This document shows positions 35,401-41,624 of a stretch of 56,333 bases of DNA, piece by piece. How positions within the stretch are numbered: position 1 is the stretch's first letter; each line of letters starts with the position of its first letter. Location of the stretch: NCBI GenBank assembly GCA_017397835.1, contig JAFQHV010000005.1, positions 1-56,333 of the forward strand, given 5' to 3'. Below the pieces are notes generated by a model that searched no databases, was not told the origin of the DNA, and was given only the letters and a program-made list of their open reading frames with translations. The translations under genes were made by a program, and so were the position numbers. Origin of the DNA: Oscillospiraceae bacterium. Its GTDB lineage: Bacteria; Bacillota; Clostridia; Oscillospirales; Oscillospiraceae.

Positions 35401-35524
35401 CGTTGATATCTACTGCTATAACCAGATGAAGAAAACCGGTTATAACCCTGACGATTCTCTGCACGTCATGCTGATGAACCTGATGCTGTACGGTGATTCC
35501 GTCTACGCGTACAAGAATCCCTGA
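26423..35524 (+). CDS. 3033-residue secreted beta-helix surface protein with SGNH/DUF4886-like and beta-propeller-like regions
   Basis: A signal peptide (about residues 1-32, cleaved near VFAAEA) is followed by six modules of roughly 290-390 residues. Modules 1-5 begin with LPTSG, then VLxxDHVLT, xIDLAGxTISMPD, LTIKDSVGGG, GGELxGW, TMTGGxITG and GEITGN. These short, Gly/Thr-rich rungs fit a right-handed beta-helix. InlB-like domains (about 70 residues, TVTATADEGYELVAILVDG) follow modules 2-4. Near residue 2065 comes SILFVANSFGGDS, the start of an SGNH/DUF4886-like domain, to about 2335. Residues 2485-2636 have sialidase-like strands (FTTSTDGVTWTSAVKVS). A C-terminal module (2723-3033) ends the protein. 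There is no SLH, LPxTG or membrane anchor. ATG 26423 follows GAAAGGAAGG. Function is probably adhesion or glycan binding, inferred. Confidence 0.9.
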   Translation: MKRPFKKLTAWLCCMAMLISFIPATALPVFAAEALPTSGKILADAEYVLEDDHVLTGGITVTGGVDVTLDLAGHTISMPDADGTYFTVNEGATLTIQDSVGTGKIQFKNTAGGYGGINIYGNLVLEGGELNGWTRINNGTYGAGGMLNIWAGASFTMTGGKITGADCNGNTVLRTQGTGGGIDVTITGGEITGNNAKGSNIIYLAGTAADPNTLTIGGDAVVAGNTLNNAAYTAAGYEIQCKNTHVTVSGEATVGYLYDDGDTETEGVDGYPYSSMTFTGAPTVAGIRWSAGARTPTTIEKLTEGANIKTVNGATVFSKDATVATEAYGSAKPDMGTIYTYQAPVLPTSGTVGEADYVLTADHVLTNTLIIAAGTEVTIDLAGNTISMPDKDGQYFTINGKLTIKDSVGGGLVQFKTTTAGSPAIGIGNSSTEAVFVLEGGELNGWKRAGAGGAIYMYEGSTFIMTGGLITDCDATSFSVIRSAGGGQTLTITGGEITGNDSGGAIVGISTATAANPATVTIGGEAVIIDNTVNEAAYTAAAYELQFKNADVAIGENAVVGYVYNDGDVENADVSGYPYSSISITGAPIVSGVRWSAGARTPVSVTELEDGAEIKMLTSLGKSQMDETVAVSGPDAENKYTYSYKVPTYAVTVEQAAGGTVEVDVTEGAEGTTVTVTATADEGYELVDILVNGEAIQGNTFDIVAGDNVVTATFEAVAASLPTSGTVVAGEYTLAADHVLTNTLAVKDGAEVTIDLAGHTISMPDKDGAYFSVAANSTLTIKDSVGGGKVQMKATTSGSVGIAVTGTFNLEGGTLTGWSRSGAGGAVYLYAGSTFNMTGGAITGNTATGASAIRSVTNDGGITVNITGGEITGNETSGNIVDVRGIASNPSTVNIGGDAVIADNTIGGAAYTTSNHELQFYNVHLTVGDEAVVGYIYNNGDAETEDVDGYPYSSIAITGAPIVSSVRWSAGAKTPVTVKNLTDGAEIKMLADLSGSQIDDTVAKSLDGNVYTYAWQDPATIEYTVSVGAVAGGTVAVAPEAGVIGTEVTVTATADEGYELVAILVDGEAIDGTTFAITGDHVVTANFAAVDVSLPTSGQVASGEYVLEGDHVLTGTLVFQGETVIDLAGNTITADAGRCFFNIPANGHLTITDSVGGGVVEFLEMTSSGGISLTGTFTLEGGELTGWSRVENGALKAGGFIDMFANSTFEMTGGVITGMTAASYSVIRSHGAGVTVDITGGEIVGNESSNGAIIGVGKAGGQSWLNIGGEAVILENTMNGELLPFNYDAIVATETIVTIGDYAFVEANINASLGASEDAVALESSQIHITGTPYVKYLRADSSAKTLVTITELEDGAEIHTSYGFTVDAENKDASVAVEAWDAESGNANEKGNIYTWRDPASVVTYTVTVGEVSNGTVTVSPAQGEAGTTVTVTATAAEGYELTAILVDGEAIDGTTFAITGDHVVTATFAEKVVEPDPEPTGLPTSGTVASGTYVLTGEHKLTGRLNITGGSEVVIDLAGNTLTYDETFPEASSFFQLATINDKLTIRDSVGGGQIVGHATTSSTMITSYGDVTLEGGKLTGWDRTDNTGGALYMISGTFTMTGGEISGNAAKSGASSNSAIRFGNGTTFNMSGGTITGNNGAPAISAGLLTFNMTGGTIKDNLTSGAALTVGQFDVQVNHADAVVNISGGEIGHLYVVAGALNVSGATVINNLRMDAAAVTAIEDLEPGASINTQRSGVFDTVADDGTIFSMADGETDAVAAGTLYTYYDPALLGFADQFQPGATVTLTEDTSAGVGVVLTEAGTYTLDLAGYTLTGTAVPYFTLGEGVELIVNDSSENGTGKIVGIENAANAMILVNGGYFELNGGLLTGNVNANGMGGAIYAATAGSFVCINGGEISGNTARRGGAIAGPDTAAAIDVTVLITGGTVTGNATNRGATMYTQTGATVVIEGGKVGYGTINGEPAVINTSGAEDLWLRNSVVEIAGGDINGIYFNGNAENGYTLTVSGATTIKCLCGATAEVASVGSLEPGAEIILNGGALAVDENDDTVKAYGLNYYYPGDVQSILFVANSFGGDSTQYLNAVGSYFGKKIAPAYLYVGSQSIRNHAQSLAESLRNTDLNGDGIIGDSRQRAGDGLYTCGGFTGYVDIPTVMESTTWDYVVLQPGVEYVGFEGTYNSDIDFLMDYIADVQPGAQILWSQTWAVDNRSWSDQSDPDDPESAGAGEWLNTSSYLTQFGGSQEVMYDAILRNTDKFVAGADARFAFDDWFPIGIAVQTMRQNYTDSYLTRDGFHLSYNAGRMIAALTVFKTLYPDVDLSTMTAADMAGLFKDTSTNHLKDLFDPTEENVATLLAAVETACADKDTIVTTYGEGTANKQFNPDAAVMSSNEYVAVYENVTEVGQVPVRTDVLDKDKNVVTDNGILQTNILTDKYASTGAGKIVIYKNGAAVSEIDELWLEANAGIEMTNRYANLDGTYYIIADPQAPQLAVSGSKLYMTFTVMLYTDDGNIINGGVYFTTSTDGVTWTSAVKVSDAPMAYGLTALSNGNLLLSVADTTTKVLTLTAAGAVAATVELDDSVADVAFAEVDGTVWALTSNGAIYFSADKGATWTATGVTGGSYANPDLVPLAKKGAYVTWSDEAECKIYSKVWSIDKEDTATYGWNNTEGNVVAEYAVSTAYAGKSTGGQPATMVTSTSGGTHTKTYFVDGGELDSFTHGVVTSFGKNLVLESSLTINFKTSKSQVAGMLDEGEVATVKFLRHYADKDPVVTTIEVSDEYTDVANANNYAFPYPGIAAKEMGDSVYFAIYDADGNQITTLEKYSVLTYAKSQLSTSDTAWRTAVVDLLNYGASAQVYFEYDVTNLVNAGLTEEQKGWASEVLTLDASMEEGYVNPPARASKKLNLVSSVELMLQYTYMSGDYTEQVKNAAYATVSYTTWDGNPVEKRIELTEGTSGGGSKDIKLDFLATPDMGSLVTINLHYADDSVIEGTEMVYSVDIYCYNQMKKTGYNPDDSLHVMLMNLMLYGDSVYAYKNP
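26525..32600 (+). repeat. six tandem module-encoding repeats
   Basis: Module starts are at 26525, 27458, 28583, 29702, 30872 and about 31738. The first five start with the LPTSG codons. DNA similarity is high in places: 29612-29676 and 30761-30825 differ at 3 of 65 bases, and modules 2 and 3 share exact stretches around their starts. Module 1 lacks the InlB-like spacer. The array should be prone to recombination. Confidence 0.9.
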
Positions 35525-35555
35525 TCAGCAGCAGACACAGTCTAACCCTTAGCAC

Positions 35556-35593
35556 AACGACCCCGGCGGCTTCGGCCGCCGGGGTCGCTTTTT
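35556..35593 (+). terminator. terminator of the giant surface protein gene
   Basis: GACCCCGGCGGC (35559-35570) pairs with GCCGCCGGGGTC (35575-35586) around a TTCG tetraloop and is followed by GCTTTTT. Confidence 0.93.
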
Positions 35594-35633
35594 GCCCGGA
35601 AATGAAAAAATTGTGAATTTGCGGCCGTTCGAC

Positions 35634-35661
35634 TTGTATTTATCGGCAGAGGGACTATAAT
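35634..35661 (+). promoter_or_regulatory. predicted promoter of the lipid kinase gene
   Basis: TTGTAT (35634-35639) and a perfect TATAAT (35656-35661) are 16 bp apart. Confidence 0.65.
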
Positions 35662-35697
35662 GAAGAAAGAAGAAAACGCACGGAGAGGAGGATGGGC

Positions 35698-36588
35698 GTG
35701 AAGAACCTGTTGTTTCTGTACAATCCCACATCGGGCAAGGGGCAGATCCGCCAGCGGCTGGCAGGGATCATCGATACCTTTACCCGGGGCGGCTGGCTGG
35801 TCACGGCCTATCCCACCCAGTGCCGCGGCGACGCCGGGCGGATGGTCCGGGAGATCGGCGGCCGGTTTGAACGTATCGTATGTGCCGGGGGCGACGGCAC
35901 GCTGAGTGAAACGGTCAGCGGCATGATGGAACTGGAGGAGAAGTGCCCCTTGGCTTTTTTGCCCTTCGGTTCCACCAACGACTGCGCCCAGAACCTGCGG
36001 CTGCCCACCGGTCCGGTCAAGGCGGCTCAGGTTGCTGCCGACGGTGTGCCCTGTCCCATGGACGTTGGGCGGCTCAATGATCGGCATTTTATCTACGTGG
36101 CGGCCTTCGGCGCCTTTACCGACGTGGCGTACGACACCCCGCAGGAACTGAAAAACACCTTTGGGCATTTGGCGTACCTGTTTGCGGGCCTCGGTCAGTT
36201 GGCCAATCTGGTCCCCCACCACCTGCGGGTGGAGTACGATGGTGGCGTTATCGAAGATGACTTTCTGTACGGCATGGTGTGCAACACCTATTCTGTGGCG
36301 GGAGTGAAGGCCCTGCCCAAAGAGCAGGTGGTGCTGGACGACGGCCTGTTTGAGGTGCTGCTGGTACGCAAAAACGTTAAACTGGCCGATTTGGCCGCTG
36401 CGCTGCAGGCGATCGCCGGCAACAAGCCCATGAACACCCCGGCTGTGGTCACGTTCCAAACCGGAAGAGTGACCATTACTGCCGATGAACCGCTGGCCTG
36501 GACCACCGACGGAGAATACGGCGGGACCTACGCCGTCAGCCGGTTGGAAAACTGCCACAATGCATTGACCGTGATAAAGGGAGAGTGA
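35698..36588 (+). CDS. diacylglycerol/sphingosine kinase-family lipid kinase (YegS/BmrU-like)
   Basis: The 296-residue protein has the DAGK catalytic domain: LFLYNPTSGKG (phosphate-binding start), VCAGGDGTLSETVSGMM (the GGDGT nucleotide loop near residue 62) and LPFGSTNDCAQNL. The C-terminal half is a beta-sandwich lipid-binding part. Such enzymes phosphorylate diacylglycerol or related lipids, recycling lipid released in envelope polymer synthesis. GTG 35698 is chosen because AGGAGG (35686-35691) lies 6 nt before it; an ATG at 35692 touches the box. It lies between two surface-protein genes, which may be coincidence, and is followed by a hairpin terminator. Confidence 0.9.
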   Translation: MKNLLFLYNPTSGKGQIRQRLAGIIDTFTRGGWLVTAYPTQCRGDAGRMVREIGGRFERIVCAGGDGTLSETVSGMMELEEKCPLAFLPFGSTNDCAQNLRLPTGPVKAAQVAADGVPCPMDVGRLNDRHFIYVAAFGAFTDVAYDTPQELKNTFGHLAYLFAGLGQLANLVPHHLRVEYDGGVIEDDFLYGMVCNTYSVAGVKALPKEQVVLDDGLFEVLLVRKNVKLADLAAALQAIAGNKPMNTPAVVTFQTGRVTITADEPLAWTTDGEYGGTYAVSRLENCHNALTVIKGE

Positions 36589-36591
36589 ATC

Positions 36592-36628
36592 TTGCCGCCT
36601 GCGTCCAATTCGGCGCAGGCGGCAATTT
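36592..36628 (+). terminator. terminator of the lipid kinase gene
   Basis: TTGCCGCCTGCG (36592-36603) pairs with CGCAGGCGGCAA (36614-36625), followed by TTTGA. The T-run is short. Confidence 0.7.
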
Positions 36629-36716
36629 GACGTTTTGGGGCAAGCCGGTTGCGGAAGAATTGCGGAGGGGAGGAAGAAATTGGACCAAAAAAATCGAAAA
36701 TATGTTGGAAAAACTG

Positions 36717-36745
36717 TTGCAAAAAGCGGGTGCAGCAGGTATAAT
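36717..36745 (+). promoter_or_regulatory. predicted promoter of the SLH surface protein gene
   Basis: TTGCAA (36717-36722) and TATAAT (36740-36745) are separated by 17 bp. The leader to ATG 36944 is about 190 nt and contains no gene I can support; it includes GC-rich potential hairpins at 36860-36900. This covers the gap 36589-36943. Confidence 0.75.
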
Positions 36746-36943
36746 TAGCGTGGACTTTGCCCTCTTTCTGCGAACGGTTTACATAAATCTTTCGGAGGCG
36801 AGGACAAAGGCCGAATTGATCCGGATTTCGGAACGCGCTGTTCCCCTTTGGGACGTGGCCTGCGCACGCAAGCCCCGGCGCAGGCGCAGGCTCCAGAGGA
36901 CGGATCTCGCGTTCACCCCAAAACATATGAGGAGGAAACACAT

Positions 36944-39900
36944 ATGAGCAACCTGAAACGCGCGTTCAGCATGGTTATGGCTTTGGTCATGGTGTTGGGT
37001 ATGATCACCATCCCCGCCGCCACTGCCGCAGAAGCCTCTGTGTCTGAAAGCATCTTCTCCGACGCCAGTGAGATCACCTATGGTGAGGCCGTGGCGATCA
37101 CCGGCGGTATCGGCCTGTTTGCCGGCACCGACGGAAAATTCCTGCCCAAGGGCACGGTGACCCGCGCCCAGATGGCAACCATCATCGTCAAGATGCTGCA
37201 CGGCGCCGACGCAAACGCCGACAGCTTCAAGGGCGAGGGTAAGTTCATTGATACCGCCTACTTCGAGGGCGGCTGGGCCGAGGGTTACATCAACTGGTGT
37301 GCCACTTTGGGTATCGTTGCCGGTTACGGCGACGGCACCTTTAAGCCCGGCAACGAGGTGACCACTGCCGAGGCGGCCACCATGATCCTCAACGCACTGA
37401 AAATCGATGCCGGTGAGGGCACCTGGCCTACCACTGTCATGTCCAAGGCAACCGAAGAGGGCATGTTCAAGGATCTGAAGTCCATGCCCGGCACCAACAA
37501 GGCCCTGAACCGCGAGCAGCTGGCCGTGGTGGCGCTGAACGGCCTGAACTGGAGCGCATCCGATGATGCCGGTTGGTACGTTTCCGGTGGTGCAGCGGAC
37601 GAGGATATGACCTTCGAGACCTTTAAGGAGGCCAAAAAGTACGCCGATGCCGTGGGCGGCAAGGCGCAGGAACTGAAGGGCCGTGACTCTTTGGGCCGTA
37701 AGGTCTACGGGCTGAAGAGCCTGGAAGGCTGGATCACCGCCAACCAGTCCAGCCTTGTGGATGGCAACTACACCGAGCTGACTTGGTTTGACGGCGCCGA
37801 GGCCAAGACCGAGAGATTCGCTTTGGTTACCGATGAATCCATGCTCGGCCACAAGGTTGAACTGTGGTACGAGGAGGTCTATACCTCTGACCGCAAGCCC
37901 GGCAAGGCCTTTGCTGCTGTGGAGCAGGCCGAGTACATCACGCTGCTGCGTGATGCCATGAAGGCGGAAGAATACAAGACCGCTTTCGACACCAAGAAGG
38001 TTTCCTCCTCCGGTCTGACGCTGGCTGTGGACAGCAAGGGCTATGTTAAGACCGGCGTGGCCGCAACCGCCGTGTTGAACAACGATCAGGCCATCAGCTT
38101 TATTGCCGGCCAGCAGGCTCCTGCCGGCACTTATGTCGTTGACAACGAGACCCATCTTATCTGCGGCTATATTGCTCCCGCCGCGCTGACCATGGCTAAG
38201 GTCAGCTACGTTGATACTACCGAGGGGAATGAGAGCATTTCTGTCGGCACCCTGTCCCTGCCTAACAGCGCCGAGGATGACCGTGTCAACGAGTACGAGG
38301 GCATTGCCAAGGATGACTACGTCACCTACACTCAGGTGCAGGAGAAGTACACCCTGACCAAGATGGAGACCGTTACCGGTGCCATCACCGAGTACTATAC
38401 CCGTACGGATGGCAAGCAGGTGCTTACCATCAATGGCGAGCAGTATATTACCGGTGTCGCTGCCGGCAGCATTGCCGGTATGACCAGCATTGCTGATTTG
38501 GCGGACAACTTCGTCTATGAGCAGGAGTATGTCTTTTATCTGGCGCCCGACAGCTCCGTTTTGGGTTACGAGACGGTTGCCGGCGGCGGGTTTGACCTGG
38601 CCAACACCTTCTTCGTGCTGGGCGTGATCGAGACGACCAGCGAGAATGCTTACGGCGTTCAGACCAAAGCGTGCTACGCTCGCGGTATCGACATGACCGG
38701 CAACGAGGCCATGATCCCCGTGGGTGCCGAGCACAAGAACGCCGGCTTTGTGGGTGCTGACAGCATCGAGGACTTCAGCACTGCCAAGATCACTGCCACC
38801 ACCAACAACTTCTACTCTGTGGAAGACCTGACCACCTCCAAGGAGGCCAAGGAACTGGGCCTGAAGAAGCTGGTTCCCTTCCCCACCAAGTACGACAAGA
38901 ATGACCCCAACTCCACCACCTATACTCAGGTTGCGGATGGTGTGGGTTATTCCACCTCCGAGTGGGGTCCCGGCGGTCAGTTTGAGTACGGTGTGGCCGA
39001 AAAGGTCAGCGGTGGTAAGACCATCAACGGCACTTGGTTGAGCACCTACAAGGGCACCAAGTACATCGTTCTGGAAGGCACCGTCGACCAGACGGAGCCT
39101 CTGTCTGTTACCGTTAAGACGGCTGATGAGGCGGATTTCTATGCTGCCGGTGCTGTGAACAACCGTATCCTGCGCAGCCGTCGCGCCAGTGGCGGCGACG
39201 AGCTGGAGGTCATGGTGCTGATGACCAGCATGGACCGCATCACCAAGAATAGCTTGATTTATGTGGCTGCCGGCAAGAATAATGCTGTCGGCGTGGATGC
39301 ACTGGGTAATACCTTCTCCGTTTACGATGCCTTGACCGGCGCGGAGATGACCATTACTCTGGAGGGCATTTCTACCATTCCCGCCGGCTTCTACTCTTTG
39401 GGTTATGACTCCGAGGAAGGCCTGCACAAGATCGCGCTGGCCAACGGCGTGCCCGTCATGCTGCCCGGCAAGACCAACGAGAGTGAGTTTGAGCAGCTCA
39501 ACGACGTGAAGGACGGCCGCAAGTTTGAAAACGTGGCCTATGATGCCCAGTTGATCGGCTTTAACGGCAGCAACATTACCACCGACGTGACCAACTACAA
39601 CTCCGCCAGCGGAATTAAGGTCATCGATCCCCGTACGGACGATGAGGTGACCAAGAGCGGTGTGGCCCGCATCACCAGCATGGACCAGCTGTGGGGCATG
39701 GTCGAAGCTATGGAGGGCCGCGTGCGCTTCGAGCTGGATCTGTGCTTCAACAACAGCAAGGTCGTTACCGCCTTCGTTGAGGTGTACAATAACAGCAGCT
39801 ACGGCGGTCAGGGCAGCAACACCGTGGTGTACTACAGCGGTGATGGCGACAAGGTCACCGTTATCACCAGCGATATGTATCCCCTGTACCACGAGATCGA

Positions 39901-41449
39901 GGTGGATGCCGACGTGCTGGACGACCTAAGCGAGGGCACTTACAGCTTTGGCTTTGGCGCGAACAACGTGATCACGATGGAGACTGCCGTCGTTCCCGGG
40001 ACCACCAGGTATGCTGCAACCTTGCCCGAGACCAGCAGGGAACCCCTGAATACCATCACGACCGTTTGCGACGATCCCAGCAGCAGCGACCTGATCGAAT
40101 ACGTGTACGTGGCGGCCGAGGATCTGGTAGTTATCACCGATGCCACCACCGGTGCGCCCAGCAGTGATGTTACCGAGATTGCCGGTGAGGTCTCTGCCGT
40201 GGAGTTTGACAAGGTGTACGACACCACGGGCGTGCTGGGCGGCCTGACCACGGACAACTTCGCGGCCAAGGCTGAGCAGTATGAGATCACCTACAGCATC
40301 TACAACACCGTCACCGGCAAGAAGCTGCTGGTGGTAGAAGATGCGGTGGCGCTGGTCAAGAACGGGACTCTGCCCGCCAGCTATACGATTGTCGGCGGTG
40401 CTGACGAGCTGCCTTCCGGTATGAGTCTGGCCGACGTCCTTGCGGACGCCAGCTACGATGTCAACTACATCCTGTACGACGGCAACCGGGTTTACATTTT
40501 GGAGTGCACTCACTTCACTGACCTTGCTGCCGGTGAGCTGGCTGCTCTGGACGACAACCTGCGCCTGACGAAAGATACGGTCCTGACTGGCCCCATTGAG
40601 GTCAAGAGCAACAAGGTGCTGGATTTGAACGGTTATAACCTGTACGCACTGTCTGCGGATGCGGCACCCTACTTCACCATTTCCAATGATGCTAAGCTGA
40701 CCATTAAGGACAGCAGCATGGGCGACGGCAAAATTACCGGTGTAGATGGCGCCAGCCAGGCTATGATCAAGGTGGAAAAGGGCGCGTTGGTGTTGGAGGG
40801 CGGCACGTTGACCGGCCATACCAGCAGCTCCGACGGTGGCGCTGTGAATCTGGGTGATAGCACCACCTTTACCATGACCGGCGGCGCAATCAGCGGTAAC
40901 GCTACCAGTGCTTACGGCGGTGCAGTGTACGTTGGTAAGAATGCTACCTTCACCATGAATGGCGGTGAGATCAGCGAGAATGCTGCAAAGCGCGGCGGCG
41001 GTATTACCAATGGTGACGTGGCCGGTAGTAGCGCAAATATCGTCATCGGCGGCAACGCAGTAATCGCGGATAACAGCTGTGTAGAGCGCGGCGCCAACCT
41101 GTATAGTTACGATGCCAATGTGACGTTTGGCGGCAACGCAAAGATCGGCGGAAGCTCCGGTGGCAATACTGCCTCTGCTGCGGACAATACTCAGCTGCGC
41201 GGTGGTACGATGGCTTTCAGCGGTGGTACTGTTGAGCGGATGAACTTCACTAATGGTAGCGCTGGCGTTGCGGGTACGATTAGTGGCAATGCTGTGATTG
41301 AGTATGCGGAAGTTGGTACGGTTGACATTACCGTCCAAAACTTGGTGACCGGTGCCAGCATCACGGTTAACACCAAAGGCGTACTGAAGACCGACCAGAC
41401 AGTCAACGTGAACGATAAGAGCTACTCCTACGTTGGCGACAGCAACTGA
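36944..41449 (+). CDS. SLH-domain S-layer-type protein with C-terminal beta-helix module
   Basis: The 1501-residue protein has a signal peptide (MSNLKRAFSMVMALVMVLGM, cleaved near AATAAEA) and SLH domains at about residues 45-200 (GTVTRAQMATIIVKML; GIVAGYGDGTFKPGNEVTTAEAATMI; a weaker third with NREQLAVVALNG). SLH repeats bind pyruvylated wall polymer and hold the protein on the cell surface. A large central region (200-1185) has no recognised domain. Residues about 1189-1501 repeat the beta-helix rung style of the giant protein (LNGYNLYAL, TMTGGAISGNA, TMNGGEISENAAKRGGG). ATG 36944 has AGGAGG upstream. It is likely a main S-layer or associated protein. Confidence 0.9.
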   Translation: MSNLKRAFSMVMALVMVLGMITIPAATAAEASVSESIFSDASEITYGEAVAITGGIGLFAGTDGKFLPKGTVTRAQMATIIVKMLHGADANADSFKGEGKFIDTAYFEGGWAEGYINWCATLGIVAGYGDGTFKPGNEVTTAEAATMILNALKIDAGEGTWPTTVMSKATEEGMFKDLKSMPGTNKALNREQLAVVALNGLNWSASDDAGWYVSGGAADEDMTFETFKEAKKYADAVGGKAQELKGRDSLGRKVYGLKSLEGWITANQSSLVDGNYTELTWFDGAEAKTERFALVTDESMLGHKVELWYEEVYTSDRKPGKAFAAVEQAEYITLLRDAMKAEEYKTAFDTKKVSSSGLTLAVDSKGYVKTGVAATAVLNNDQAISFIAGQQAPAGTYVVDNETHLICGYIAPAALTMAKVSYVDTTEGNESISVGTLSLPNSAEDDRVNEYEGIAKDDYVTYTQVQEKYTLTKMETVTGAITEYYTRTDGKQVLTINGEQYITGVAAGSIAGMTSIADLADNFVYEQEYVFYLAPDSSVLGYETVAGGGFDLANTFFVLGVIETTSENAYGVQTKACYARGIDMTGNEAMIPVGAEHKNAGFVGADSIEDFSTAKITATTNNFYSVEDLTTSKEAKELGLKKLVPFPTKYDKNDPNSTTYTQVADGVGYSTSEWGPGGQFEYGVAEKVSGGKTINGTWLSTYKGTKYIVLEGTVDQTEPLSVTVKTADEADFYAAGAVNNRILRSRRASGGDELEVMVLMTSMDRITKNSLIYVAAGKNNAVGVDALGNTFSVYDALTGAEMTITLEGISTIPAGFYSLGYDSEEGLHKIALANGVPVMLPGKTNESEFEQLNDVKDGRKFENVAYDAQLIGFNGSNITTDVTNYNSASGIKVIDPRTDDEVTKSGVARITSMDQLWGMVEAMEGRVRFELDLCFNNSKVVTAFVEVYNNSSYGGQGSNTVVYYSGDGDKVTVITSDMYPLYHEIEVDADVLDDLSEGTYSFGFGANNVITMETAVVPGTTRYAATLPETSREPLNTITTVCDDPSSSDLIEYVYVAAEDLVVITDATTGAPSSDVTEIAGEVSAVEFDKVYDTTGVLGGLTTDNFAAKAEQYEITYSIYNTVTGKKLLVVEDAVALVKNGTLPASYTIVGGADELPSGMSLADVLADASYDVNYILYDGNRVYILECTHFTDLAAGELAALDDNLRLTKDTVLTGPIEVKSNKVLDLNGYNLYALSADAAPYFTISNDAKLTIKDSSMGDGKITGVDGASQAMIKVEKGALVLEGGTLTGHTSSSDGGAVNLGDSTTFTMTGGAISGNATSAYGGAVYVGKNATFTMNGGEISENAAKRGGGITNGDVAGSSANIVIGGNAVIADNSCVERGANLYSYDANVTFGGNAKIGGSSGGNTASAADNTQLRGGTMAFSGGTVERMNFTNGSAGVAGTISGNAVIEYAEVGTVDITVQNLVTGASITVNTKGVLKTDQTVNVNDKSYSYVGDSN

Positions 41450-41484
41450 GCTTTCACAGACGAGAAACGCTAGCATAAACCCCG

Positions 41485-41519
41485 CCGGGGGCGCACCAAA
41501 CGGTGCGCCCCCGGTTTTT
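41485..41519 (+). terminator. terminator of the SLH protein gene
   Basis: CCGGGGGCGCACC (41485-41497) pairs with GGTGCGCCCCCGG (41502-41514) and is followed by five Ts. Confidence 0.93.
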
Positions 41520-41565
41520 GTTTGCAGGACAGGAAAAATATTTTGCAAACTTGTCCCATACCCCC

Positions 41566-41594
41566 TTGTCCCCGGGGTGGAAAAAGGATATACT
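41566..41594 (+). promoter_or_regulatory. predicted promoter of the LCP gene
   Basis: TTGTCC (41566-41571) and TATACT (41589-41594) are spaced 17 bp, about 30 nt before the ATG. Confidence 0.6.
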
Positions 41595-41624
41595 GAAACA
41601 TATTGACGGAAAAGGAGGGTGACC

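Noticed and set aside
26279-35464. An open frame of 3061 codons on the minus strand opposite the giant surface gene
   Set aside because: It mirrors the repeat gene, its product is a Gly/Val/Gln-rich string without a signal peptide or domains, and there is no ribosome binding site. The frame is open because the repeats use few codons whose complements are stops.
35698-36588. A polyketide or antibiotic biosynthesis cluster around the surface genes
   Set aside because: Only a lipid kinase, an LCP protein and surface proteins are found. No synthases, tailoring enzymes or resistance genes are present.
36779-39892. A 1037-codon open frame opposite the SLH gene
   Set aside because: It is antisense to a gene with signal peptide and SLH domains, low in complexity, and lacks start signals. 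The strand with SLH domains is the real one.
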